In this document: positions 1 through 5,159 of the stretch, piece by piece
Position numbering within the stretch: position 1 is the first letter of the stretch
Layout: each line of letters starts with the position of its first letter
Made by a program: the position numbers and the translations under genes
The notes under the pieces: model-generated
Databases searched by the model: none
The model's input: the letters and a program-made list of their open reading frames with translations, nothing else
What the model was told of the DNA's origin: nothing
DNA from: JAZRUF01 sp045636205
GTDB taxonomy: Bacteria > Bacillota > Clostridia > Oscillospirales > JAAYXM01
Direction: 5' to 3'
DNA length: 7,385 nucleotides
Assembly (NCBI GenBank): GCA_045636205.1
Contig: JAZTXE010000064.1
Location: 1 to 7,385 of the forward strand

Positions 1-82
1 CCTCATCAGTCTCGCTGGCGCTCGACAGCTTCTCCTCGCAGGAGAAGCCTACGACAAAAGCCTTCCCCTACATAGGGGAAGG
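1..82. repeat. Intergenic repeat unit, copy A (cut by the left edge)
   Basis: This 82-bp unit recurs at 164-245 in the same orientation with only two mismatches, at 71-72 versus 234-235. It opens with CCTCATCAGTCTCGCTGGCG and closes with a 10-bp perfect stem, CCTTCCCCTA at 61-70 pairing with TAGGGGAAGG at 73-82. Part of the 5' half recurs inverted at 3480-3505, and the closing hairpin recurs imperfectly at 5056-5085. I see no credible gene in it. The reading frames that cross it translate to peptides such as STSSVSLA, which are by-products of the repeat. The unit may begin left of the window. Confidence 0.9.
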
Positions 83-163
83 TGGCATCCGTCAGGCTGA
101 CGGATGAGGTGAAAACCTTGCGCATTGCAAGACACAACATAGTGCGCAAAATTTGCTTTTCCA
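83..163. repeat. Nested inverted-repeat spacer between copies A and B
   Basis: This 81-bp spacer is almost entirely dyad-symmetric. CATCCGTCA at 86-94 pairs with TGACGGATG at 98-106 around a 3-nt loop. GATGAGGTGAAAA at 103-115 is the inverse, with one extra base, of TTTTCCACCTCATC at 157-170. TTGCGCA at 118-124 pairs with TGCGCAA at 143-149. A smaller alternative hairpin is CTTGC (117-121) with GCAAG (127-131). The second half of the outer pair runs into the start of copy B, so two elements appear to meet head to head. There is no ribosome binding site or plausible gene. Confidence 0.75.
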
Positions 164-250
164 CCTCATCAGTCTCGCTGGCGCTCGACAGCTTCTCCTC
201 GCAGGAGAAGCCTACGACAAAAGCCTTCCCCTATGTAGGGGAAGGCTTTT
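164..250. repeat. Intergenic repeat unit, copy B
   Basis: This is the second direct copy of the 82-bp unit at 1-82, offset by 163 bp. Here the closing hairpin is extended by CTTTT to a 15-bp stem. The only differences from copy A are the two loop bases, CA in A and TG in B. The core palindrome of B is therefore the exact reverse complement of that in A. The unit abuts the end of the ROK gene. Confidence 0.9.
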
Positions 251-253
251 TTT
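219..253 (-). terminator. Repeat-borne terminator hairpin at the end of the hflX-yigZ-rok set
   Basis: A perfect 15-bp stem pairs AAAAGCCTTCCCCTA (219-233) with TAGGGGAAGGCTTTT (236-250). It lies directly downstream of the minus-strand ROK stop codon. Read on the minus strand, the stem ends in TTTT and then GTCG, a short tail. Read on the plus strand, it is followed by a run of seven T (247-253), which is the better terminator context. It is therefore probably bidirectional, ending the minus-strand operon and blocking plus-strand readthrough into it. The complement of the T-run supplies part of the ROK stop codon. Confidence 0.65.
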
Positions 254-1445
254 ACAGGATATCCTCGGGGCCGTCGGGCGCAAACAGGCAGTCTGCTACA
301 TACTGCGCAACACCTGCAAGCGCCTGCTCGGCTGAGATTTCCACGCGCTCATAGCGGTTGGGGGTTATGGACATCGAATACGCGCGTCTCTCGGCTTCGT
401 CACGCGCGGTCTGATATATAAAATCGCAGCGGGTGAGCTTATCACCGTTTATTACGATTATCTTAGGCTCGAATATGCTTATAATGTTTGCGATTGCGAT
501 GCCGAGGTACTCGGCGCACTCGCGGAAAATATCGCGCACCTCAACATCGCCCTGTTCAAATGCTCGCACCGCATCGGAAAAAGAGAGCTTTTCCGCATCC
601 TTCATCCACGCACAGCCGCCCGCCTGATGCGCCTCGCGACAGCGTGAGAGGATATACTCGACCGAGCAGACAAGCTCCAAGCAGCCGCGGTTTCCGCAAA
701 AGCACAGCGGGCCGTCCTTCATGACCGTCGTATGCCCGAGCTCACCTGCGACAGATTCATTGAGCTTTCCGCCGTAGAAGCTTATGATGCCTACACCGCT
801 TGTCAAATCAAGGAAAATAAGGTTTTCTGCAGCCGCCTCGCCAAGACGTTTTATCTGCCAGCGCGCCTTGGTTTTGGAGTTGTTTGTCACGTAGACGTGC
901 AGTCCGTCAAAGCGTTTTTTAAAAAACTCGCCGACACGCACGCCTTTCCAGCGCATGGTACTTGAGGTTACGATACCGCGCGCGCCCTCGACGTGGCCGT
1001 TTACCGCGATGCCTATCGCGACTGGGTTTTGTGCCGAGCGAAGTATCGCGCGTATCTCCGCCTCAATCGCGCCGAGTACGCAGTCTGCATCGTGAAAGCG
1101 CTCGGGAACTATGCGGCGCGTAAGGAGTGCCGCGCCGTCAAGGTCACAGAGCGCAAGCTCGACACCGTCGGGCTCGACGTTTACTGCGACAATCTGCATC
1201 GCGGATGCGTTAAATTCGATAAGTGACGCGCGCCGCCCCGCGTTTTTCGAGGTTATCGTCTCACCCTGCGACACCAGCCCGCGGCTGAGCAGGTAGTTTG
1301 TTATATTGGTTATTGACGACAGGCTAAGGTTAGTCTGCTCCGCCACGCGCGTGCGTGCGGTGGGACCGTATTTGCGTATGTAATCTAAAACCTTGACGCG
1401 GTTTATCCGTTGGATAAGCTGTACATTCCCCACACTGTTGACCAT
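252..1445 (-). CDS. ROK-family (NagC/XylR/Mlc-type) transcriptional repressor
   Basis: A 397-residue protein with the layout of ROK repressors, which usually sense sugars or sugar phosphates. Residues ~11-60 form a winged helix-turn-helix (RTRVAEQTNLSLSSITNI region, then a GRR wing near 70-72). Residues ~83-385 are the ROK fold. The ROK zinc site is intact: H238 in GELGH and C248, C250, C255 in CFCGNRGC, followed by L-E. Features needed for kinase activity are degraded. The N-terminal phosphate loop reads VNVEPDG instead of DxGxT, and the usual catalytic N-D reads N-N at 188-189. It is therefore a regulator and not a glucokinase. The ATG at 1445 is preceded by AAAGGG at a 12-nt spacing, and an in-frame TAA just upstream fixes the start. 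It is the last gene after hflX and yigZ, 27 bp behind yigZ. No sugar genes are nearby to name its target. Confidence 0.9.
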   Translation of the reverse strand: MVNSVGNVQLIQRINRVKVLDYIRKYGPTARTRVAEQTNLSLSSITNITNYLLSRGLVSQGETITSKNAGRRASLIEFNASAMQIVAVNVEPDGVELALCDLDGAALLTRRIVPERFHDADCVLGAIEAEIRAILRSAQNPVAIGIAVNGHVEGARGIVTSSTMRWKGVRVGEFFKKRFDGLHVYVTNNSKTKARWQIKRLGEAAAENLIFLDLTSGVGIISFYGGKLNESVAGELGHTTVMKDGPLCFCGNRGCLELVCSVEYILSRCREAHQAGGCAWMKDAEKLSFSDAVRAFEQGDVEVRDIFRECAEYLGIAIANIISIFEPKIIVINGDKLTRCDFIYQTARDEAERRAYSMSITPNRYERVEISAEQALAGVAQYVADCLFAPDGPEDIL

Positions 1446-1472
1446 TTTTTAAATCAACCCTTTATTATATAT

Positions 1473-2102
1473 TTATTTTATTTTAACGCCCATGAAGGTT
1501 TCGCCCATCAGGGCAGGTGTTACCTTGCCTGCGGTCAGGTCTAAAATTTCCGCCGAGAAGCTCTCGGTGTCCTCGGCGGGGACTACCGTATCAAACAAAA
1601 CGCTTGCGCCGTAATCGGTTGAGCGTATCATGCCGCCGAGCTCTTCGACTTTTAATTTCACGCGCTCCTGCAGGTTATACGGTGCTTCGATGAGAAGCTC
1701 CGACCACTTGCGCATGTGCAGGATCCCTGCCGCGTCTACACCGATTTTCGCGCCCTTGGCATACGCGCGTGTAAGCCCGCCCGCGCCCAGCAGCACGCCG
1801 CCGAAGTAGCGCGTGACGATGCAGAGTACGTTTGTAAGACCCTCGCGGCGCAGTACCTCAAGAACCGGCATGCCCGCAGTGCCCTGCGGTTCGCCGTTAT
1901 CCGAATAGCGCATGATGTTGTTATCACGTATTATATACGCATAGACGTTATGCGCGGCTTCGCGGTGCTCCTCATTTGTCTTTTTTATAAGCTCAAGCGC
2001 CTCGACCTCGGTTTCACATTTCCAGACCGAGCCGATAAAGCGCGAGCGCTTTTCGATAAATTCATCCTGCCCGAAGCCTGCAGGCGTCAGGTAATCCTTC
2101 AT
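1473..2102 (-). CDS. yigZ: YigZ/YvyE (IMPACT, UPF0029) family protein
   Basis: A 209-residue protein of normal family length. The N-terminal UPF0029/IMPACT domain (~1-125) shows the family signature in order: KRSRFI (18-23), AHNVYAY (50-56), SDNGEPQGTAG (67-77), VTRYFGG (96-102), LGAGGL (105-110) and RAY (112-114). The C-terminal ~80 residues match the DUF1949 position, an alpha/beta domain resembling EF-G domain IV-type folds. The bacterial function is unsettled. The eukaryotic relative IMPACT acts in translational stress signalling, so a translation-related role beside hflX is reasonable but inferred. The start at 2102 is 3 bp after the hflX stop, with a weak GTGGGG as ribosome binding site, so translational coupling to hflX is likely. 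Confidence 0.92.
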   Translation of the reverse strand: MKDYLTPAGFGQDEFIEKRSRFIGSVWKCETEVEALELIKKTNEEHREAAHNVYAYIIRDNNIMRYSDNGEPQGTAGMPVLEVLRREGLTNVLCIVTRYFGGVLLGAGGLTRAYAKGAKIGVDAAGILHMRKWSELLIEAPYNLQERVKLKVEELGGMIRSTDYGASVLFDTVVPAEDTESFSAEILDLTAGKVTPALMGETFMGVKIK

Positions 2103-2105
2103 TTT

Positions 2106-3380
2106 TTAAACCCCACTGTCCGATGAGATGTATTTCTTAAGCCGCCCGCCCAGGCGCGCGTCACACACCGCGTCAATGAGTATGCCGTCGGGCGTGTACT
2201 CCTCGCCCATGACCTTGGCTTCGCGGTGGAGAATATCAACATTTGCCGCATCACTGTACGGTATAAGAAGCTTTAAGCGCATCCGCCCCGCGTCGAGTAT
2301 CCCCGCGACCGCGCGGGTGAGCTCGTCCATCCCGTCGCCCGAGCGCGCGGAGGTCCATACCGTCTCATTGTCACGCGGGAGTGAGTCACGGTCCGTGCAA
2401 AGGTCAATTTTATTAAAAACGGTTATGCAAGGTTTTCCCGCCGCGTCAAGCTCACCTATAAGCTCTGCGACCACACGCGCATGCGCGGGATAGTTTTCAT
2501 CACTTGAGTCGATGACGTGGAGAAGTAAATCCGCGTACTTTAGTTCCTCAAGCGTTGCGCGGAAAGCATCCACCAGATGATGCGGAAGCTTCCGGATAAA
2601 GCCTACCGTGTCGGATAAGACTACCTCGAGCGTGTCACTCACGCGCCATGCGCGAACCGTTGGGTCAAGCGTGTCAAACAGGCGGTTGTTTGCGTGGATT
2701 CCCGCACCTGTCAGCGTATTTAAAAGAGTTGATTTTCCCGCGTTGGTGTAGCCGACGATTGCGACCGACGGTATCTCCCGCTTCTGCCGCGCGCGGCGCT
2801 GAATGTCGCGGTTGCGTCTTACTTCGGAAAGCTCCTCCTTGAGCTTTGAGATATGACGGCGAATGTGACGGCGGTCGGTCTCAAGCTTTGACTCACCCGG
2901 TCCGCGGGTTCCGATTCCACCGCCGAGCCTTGAGAGCTCAAGGCCTTTTCCTGTAAGGCGCGGCAGAATATACTGATACTGCGCAAGCTCTACCTGCAGC
3001 TTTCCCTCGCGCGTCTGTGCGCGGGAGGCGAAAATATCAAGTATAAGCGTGCTGCGGTCGATGACGCGCACGCCGATTATCTCCTCTAAATTGCGCGTCT
3101 GCGCGGGGGTTAGCTCATTGTCAAAGACAACCAGCGTAGCATGATTTGCCTGACATAGCTCTTTAAGTTCAAGCGCTTTGCCTGTGCCGAGCAATGTTTT
3201 CGGCTCAGGTGTCGCGCGGTTTTGTATCATCCGTGCGACGCATTCACCGCCCGCGGTTTTTAAAAGCTCTTCAAGCTCCTGAAGGCTTATCTCGTCAACC
3301 GCCTCATCGGGTGAGAAGGCGGGGGAATTTAAGCCGCAGAGCACCGCATATTCAATTTTATTGCGTGAGAGCTCGTCCAT
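2106..3380 (-). CDS. hflX: GTPase HflX
   Basis: A 424-residue Obg-HflX superfamily GTPase. In related bacteria HflX binds the large ribosomal subunit and splits stalled or heat-damaged ribosomes. The N-terminal nucleotide-binding domain includes the family glycine motif GGGIGTRGPGESKLE (153-167), followed by a charged helical linker. The G domain shows G1 GYTNAGKST (210-218), G2 region TLDPT (237-241), G3 DTVG (257-260), G4 NKID (323-326) and G5-like SAR (344-346). I chose the ATG at 3380 (MDELSRNKIEY), preceded by GAGG at a 10-nt spacing. The frame stays open up to 3542, but those 54 codons lie mostly in hairpin repeats and have no family resemblance. It is the first gene of the set, with yigZ following after 3 bp. 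I see no convincing promoter in 3381-3440. Confidence 0.95.
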   Translation of the reverse strand: MDELSRNKIEYAVLCGLNSPAFSPDEAVDEISLQELEELLKTAGGECVARMIQNRATPEPKTLLGTGKALELKELCQANHATLVVFDNELTPAQTRNLEEIIGVRVIDRSTLILDIFASRAQTREGKLQVELAQYQYILPRLTGKGLELSRLGGGIGTRGPGESKLETDRRHIRRHISKLKEELSEVRRNRDIQRRARQKREIPSVAIVGYTNAGKSTLLNTLTGAGIHANNRLFDTLDPTVRAWRVSDTLEVVLSDTVGFIRKLPHHLVDAFRATLEELKYADLLLHVIDSSDENYPAHARVVAELIGELDAAGKPCITVFNKIDLCTDRDSLPRDNETVWTSARSGDGMDELTRAVAGILDAGRMRLKLLIPYSDAANVDILHREAKVMGEEYTPDGILIDAVCDARLGGRLKKYISSDSGV

Positions 3381-3438
3381 AAAAGAAATACCTCGCTTTT
3401 GTTGTGATAGGGTGTTGCGTTTTCGCATAAATTCCCGC

Positions 3439-3505
3439 AGGCTTCTCCTTGTCTGTAGGGGAGGGTCTCCGTGCCCTCCCGCCAGCGAGACTGATGAGGT
3501 GGAAA
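3439..3505. repeat. Inverted, diverged relative of the 1-82 repeat upstream of hflX
   Basis: The stretch 3480-3505 is an exact 26-bp reverse complement of 158-183, the 5' part of copy B. Its far end, AGGCTTCTCC at 3439-3448, is the inverse of GGAGAAGCCT at 204-213. The middle differs: GGGAGGG (3459-3465) pairs with CCCTCCC (3474-3480) around an 8-nt loop. It is therefore the same family with an exchanged central hairpin, in the opposite orientation. It would lie in the hflX 5' leader if transcription starts upstream of it. Confidence 0.8.
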
Positions 3506-3509
3506 GGTA

Positions 3510-3612
3510 AATCCCCCGCAACGTGCCACGTCTTCCACCCATGGGCTCCCTCTGATGAGGGAGCTGTCAGCGAAGCTGACTGAGGGAGAGATTTTTACAA
3601 TCCCCCGCAACG
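3510..3612. repeat. Hairpin repeat (GCTCCCTC type) flanked by a 14-bp direct repeat
   Basis: Two hairpins stand in tandem. GCTCCCTC (3545-3552) pairs with GAGGGAGC (3557-3564) around TGAT, and GTCAGC (3566-3571) pairs with GCTGAC (3575-3580) around GAA. The 14-bp direct repeat AATCCCCCGCAACG flanks them at 3510-3523 and 3599-3612. From general knowledge this dyad resembles intergenic repeats common in gut Clostridia. The flanking direct repeats look like joints between repeat modules more than target-site duplications, because the same phrase leads into the next module. There is no gene. Confidence 0.8.
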
Positions 3613-3613
3613 C

Positions 3614-3664
3614 CTCACCTCATCCGTCAACCTATCGGCTGACACCTTCCCCTCAAGGGGAGGG
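3614..3664. repeat. Hairpin repeat (CACCTCATCCGTC type)
   Basis: The element opens with CTCACCTCATCCGTC and contains an imperfect dyad, GTCAACC (3625-3631) with GGCTGAC (3637-3643). It closes with CCTTCCCCT (3645-3653) pairing with AGGGGAGGG (3656-3664), with one G-T wobble. The opening phrase is the inverse of the GACGGATGAGGTG tract at 99-111, so it belongs to the same composite family as the left-edge array. Confidence 0.75.
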
Positions 3665-3801
3665 CCAATAAGAGCAAATCATATAATTACAATGAGTTAA
3701 ATATAGTATACCACAAAAAAATTTGTTTGACTACAAAAACGCGCCATTGTAAGCCACTATTTAAACAGTGTAGAATTTAAGGCGAAAGGAGGAGTTAATA
3801 C
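3665..3801 (+). promoter_or_regulatory. AT-rich leader of the lysis cassette with a candidate promoter and dyad
   Basis: This 137-bp gene-free, AT-rich stretch separates the repeats from the holin. The best plus-strand promoter I can see is TTGTAA (3747-3752) and TAGAAT (3771-3776) with an 18-nt spacer. That would start transcription near 3783, leaving a leader of about 19 nt that just includes AAAGGAGG at 3785-3792. A near-palindrome, CACTATTTAAACAGTG (3755-3770, 14 of 16 positions symmetric), fills the spacer and could be an operator. A TTGACT at 3727-3732 has no good -10 at the right distance. This is inference from weak consensus matches. Confidence 0.3.
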
Positions 3802-4086
3802 ATGGATGCAACAGGCGTAACACAAACGTTTTGGTCAATGATAAGTCCGGACATGGCGCTTGTGTCGGCGGCGGTGTACGGTGTATGCTTTGCGCTAAAG
3901 CGCGCGAAATTTTTCCCCGACCGTATGATACCGCTCTGCGCACTCATACTCGGCATAGTATTTGAAGTATTTGCCGCTTTTACCCTCTCGCCGTCCGTAC
4001 TTGCCGACTGTGTACTGCGCGGGATAATCTGCGGCATGGCAGCAGTGTTTGCCAAAAACATCGTAAACCAGGCAAAAGAGGGCTGA
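3802..4086 (+). CDS. Phage-type holin (Hol44 / holin superfamily V-like)
   Basis: A 94-residue small membrane protein, first gene of the lysis cassette. It has three hydrophobic segments, at about 19-32, 43-61 and 66-86. The first two are separated by a basic linker, LKRAKFFPDRMIP (32-44), and the third is followed by NIVNQAKEG. The linker, the D-x-x-IP step into helix 2 and the G-rich third helix ending near NQ match the pattern I know for Hol44-type holins, where LKxxxxxxDxxIP and a final NQ are typical. Holins oligomerise in the inner membrane and open pores that release endolysin. The start has an excellent AAAGGAGG 9 nt upstream (3785-3792). The amidase follows after 41 bp on the same strand. 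Family placement is by eye, but a holin role is well supported by the next gene. Confidence 0.82.
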   Translation: MDATGVTQTFWSMISPDMALVSAAVYGVCFALKRAKFFPDRMIPLCALILGIVFEVFAAFTLSPSVLADCVLRGIICGMAAVFAKNIVNQAKEG

Positions 4087-4127
4087 CAAAACCTACAATT
4101 TATATCAAGGAGGAGATTTATAAAAAC

Positions 4128-4796
4128 ATGAAAATTATTGACTCACTTCTGCCCGCGGGCAGGAGAAACCGCCCGGGCGGTGCAAACTCCATGGAGTACA
4201 TAACCATTCACGAGACCGGAAATTACGCAAGCGGTGCGGATGCCGCCGCGCATGCGGCATACCTTAAGACCACATCTGAGAAGGTGAGCTGGCATTACTC
4301 GGTGGACGAGAACGGTGTATACCGCCATATACCCGACAATGAGGTTGCATGGCACGCGGGCACGAGTGAGGGAAACACGCGCTCAATAGGCATTGAAATC
4401 TGCGTAAACGGTGACGGAAACTTCAACCGCGCCATTGAAAATGCCGCGTCTCTTGTCAGGTATCTTATGGGGCTTCACGGCATCCCGCTTGAGCGCGTCG
4501 TGCAGCACAATAAATGGAACGGCAAGAACTGCCCGGCAAATCTGCGCCTTGGCGGGTGGCACGAATTTTTACAAAAATGCATAAAGGAGGAAGATGACAT
4601 GACAAAACAGGAGGTACTCGCGATAATCGAGGAGTACGAGAAGAAAAAGGCGGCGCAAGGAGTAAGCGATTGGGCAAAGCCTGCGTGGGAAGCTGCGCGG
4701 AAGAAGAATATAACCGACGGCACAAGACCGCACAGCGCGTGCACACGTGAGGAAGTTGTAACCATGCTCTACCGCGCGGGCGCGTTAGAGGAGTGA
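4128..4796 (+). CDS. N-acetylmuramoyl-L-alanine amidase (Amidase_2) endolysin with SLH-like C-terminus
   Basis: A 222-residue zinc amidase that cuts the bond between MurNAc and L-Ala in peptidoglycan. The catalytic domain (~20-150) has the T7-lysozyme layout: H28 in ITIHETGN, Y57 in WHYSVD, H127 in VVQHNKW, K133 and C135 in GKNCP. The H-x5-K-x-C spacing equals that of T7 lysozyme H122/K128/C130. Residues 159-178 are a charged helix (QEVLAIIEEYEKKKAAQ). Residues ~179-222 resemble one SLH-type module: SDWAKPAWEAARKKNITDG, then CTREEVVTMLYRAG. This is probably a wall-binding unit. There is no signal peptide, so export should depend on the holin upstream. The start has AAGGAGGAG (4107-4115) 12 nt ahead of the ATG. 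A second strong start lies inside the gene at 4599. The XhlA-like gene begins 4 bp after the stop. Confidence 0.93.
   Translation: MKIIDSLLPAGRRNRPGGANSMEYITIHETGNYASGADAAAHAAYLKTTSEKVSWHYSVDENGVYRHIPDNEVAWHAGTSEGNTRSIGIEICVNGDGNFNRAIENAASLVRYLMGLHGIPLERVVQHNKWNGKNCPANLRLGGWHEFLQKCIKEEDDMTKQEVLAIIEEYEKKKAAQGVSDWAKPAWEAARKKNITDGTRPHSACTREEVVTMLYRAGALEE
4583..4796 (+). CDS. Internal translation start: free SLH-like binding module of the amidase (65 aa)
   Basis: Inside the amidase gene, AAAGGAGG (4583-4590) stands 8 nt before an in-frame ATG at 4599, which is M158 of the amidase. The product would be residues 158-222: a charged helix plus the SLH-like module, without any catalytic residue. The site falls exactly at the domain boundary and is at least as good a ribosome binding site as the gene's own, with better spacing. 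Known precedents are clostridial endolysins CD27L and CTP1L and enterococcal Lys170, where an internal start makes a free binding domain that associates with the full-length enzyme. The alternative is coincidence, because the linker I-K-E-E-D-D is naturally encoded by A/G-rich codons. The ATG at 4594 is out of frame and stops after two codons. The range given includes the ribosome binding site. Confidence 0.55.
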
Positions 4797-4800
4797 GGAT

Positions 4801-5046
4801 ATGTCGGACGTAATTTTGGCATCGGCAATTACCGCGGCGGCGAGCATATTATGCCAAATGATGGTATCCGCCCGAACGCAGAGCCTTATCGCCTACCGTG
4901 TAGGTGAGCTTGAGCGCAAGGTGGATAAGCTCTACCTTGTTTTAGAGAATTCTCAGTCTTCGTCAGGCGGCACGCACGCAGGCGGAGGCGATGGCGGAAT
5001 CCCGCATCTGCCGCATTTTGCACAAGGCGCCGGAAGTATATTGTAG
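4801..5046 (+). CDS. XhlA/BhlA-like small membrane protein of the lysis cassette
   Basis: An 81-residue protein that begins 4 bp after the amidase stop, with GAGGAG (4788-4793) as ribosome binding site 7 nt ahead. Residues 4-23 form one hydrophobic helix. Residues ~28-49 (LIAYRVGELERKVDKLYLVLE) are an amphipathic heptad-like stretch. The pattern of a transmembrane helix followed by L-x-YR-x-x-LE-x-KV-x-K is what I recognise from XhlA/BhlA-type phage proteins, small membrane proteins that assist holins and lysis. The tail from residue 51 is low-complexity, rich in Ser/Gly/His/Pro (SSGGTHAGGGDGG, then PHLPH), and unusual for the family. Family members commonly end soon after the coiled coil. 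Membership is inferred from motif and neighbourhood. It could also be an uncharacterised cassette protein. Confidence 0.65.
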   Translation: MSDVILASAITAAASILCQMMVSARTQSLIAYRVGELERKVDKLYLVLENSQSSSGGTHAGGGDGGIPHLPHFAQGAGSIL

Positions 5047-5055
5047 CGCATGATA

Positions 5056-5085
5056 AAAGCCTTCCCCTGCATAGGTGAAGGCTTT
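5056..5085. terminator. Repeat-family hairpin after the lysis cassette
   Basis: AAAGCCTTCCCCT (5056-5068) pairs with AGGTGAAGGCTTT (5073-5085), with one C-T mismatch and a GCAT loop, starting 10 bp after the XhlA-like stop. It is a diverged copy of the hairpin at 219-250 and probably ends cassette transcription. The plus-strand tail is ATCCC with no T-run, so it is a weak intrinsic terminator at best. A minus-strand TTTT tail exists on the other side. Confidence 0.5.
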
Positions 5086-5094
5086 ATCCCATAG

Positions 5095-5123
5095 AAAAAA
5101 ACGGGACTGAAAAATCAGTCCCG
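5095..5123 (-). terminator. Rho-independent terminator of the surface-protein gene
   Basis: A perfect 9-bp stem pairs CGGGACTGA (5102-5110) with TCAGTCCCG (5115-5123) around an AAAA loop. On the minus strand it is followed by seven T (complement of 5095-5101). It lies 36 bp beyond the minus-strand stop codon at 5160. The plus strand lacks a T-run after it, so it is directional and serves the 5160-7385 gene. Confidence 0.88.
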
Positions 5124-5159
5124 GTTTCATTATTGCTCTGTATCAAGCTGTGCTACAGC

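Noticed and set aside
1..250. CRISPR array at the left-edge repeats
   Set aside because: There are only two units, of 82 bp, with a spacer that is itself palindromic. The lengths and structure do not fit CRISPR, and no cas gene is present.
82..354. 90-codon plus-strand frame across the left repeat array
   Set aside because: It translates repeat DNA (STSSVSLALDSFSSQEK) and then runs antisense into the ROK gene. There is no ribosome binding site.
252..1445. Glucokinase activity for the ROK protein
   Set aside because: The phosphate-loop DxGxT and catalytic Asp are missing and a DNA-binding N-terminal domain is present, so it is a repressor.
1464..1492. Perfect TATAAT (minus strand, 1464-1469) in the yigZ-rok gap as a promoter for rok
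   Set aside because: The -35 at the right distance (TGGGCG) is poor, and the start site would fall after the AAAGGG ribosome binding site at 1458-1463. The gap is simply AT-rich.
3510..3612. Insertion sequence flanked by a 14-bp target-site duplication
   Set aside because: The interior (~75 bp) has no transposase, and the 14-bp phrase leads into the next repeat module at its second copy, so it looks like part of the modules.
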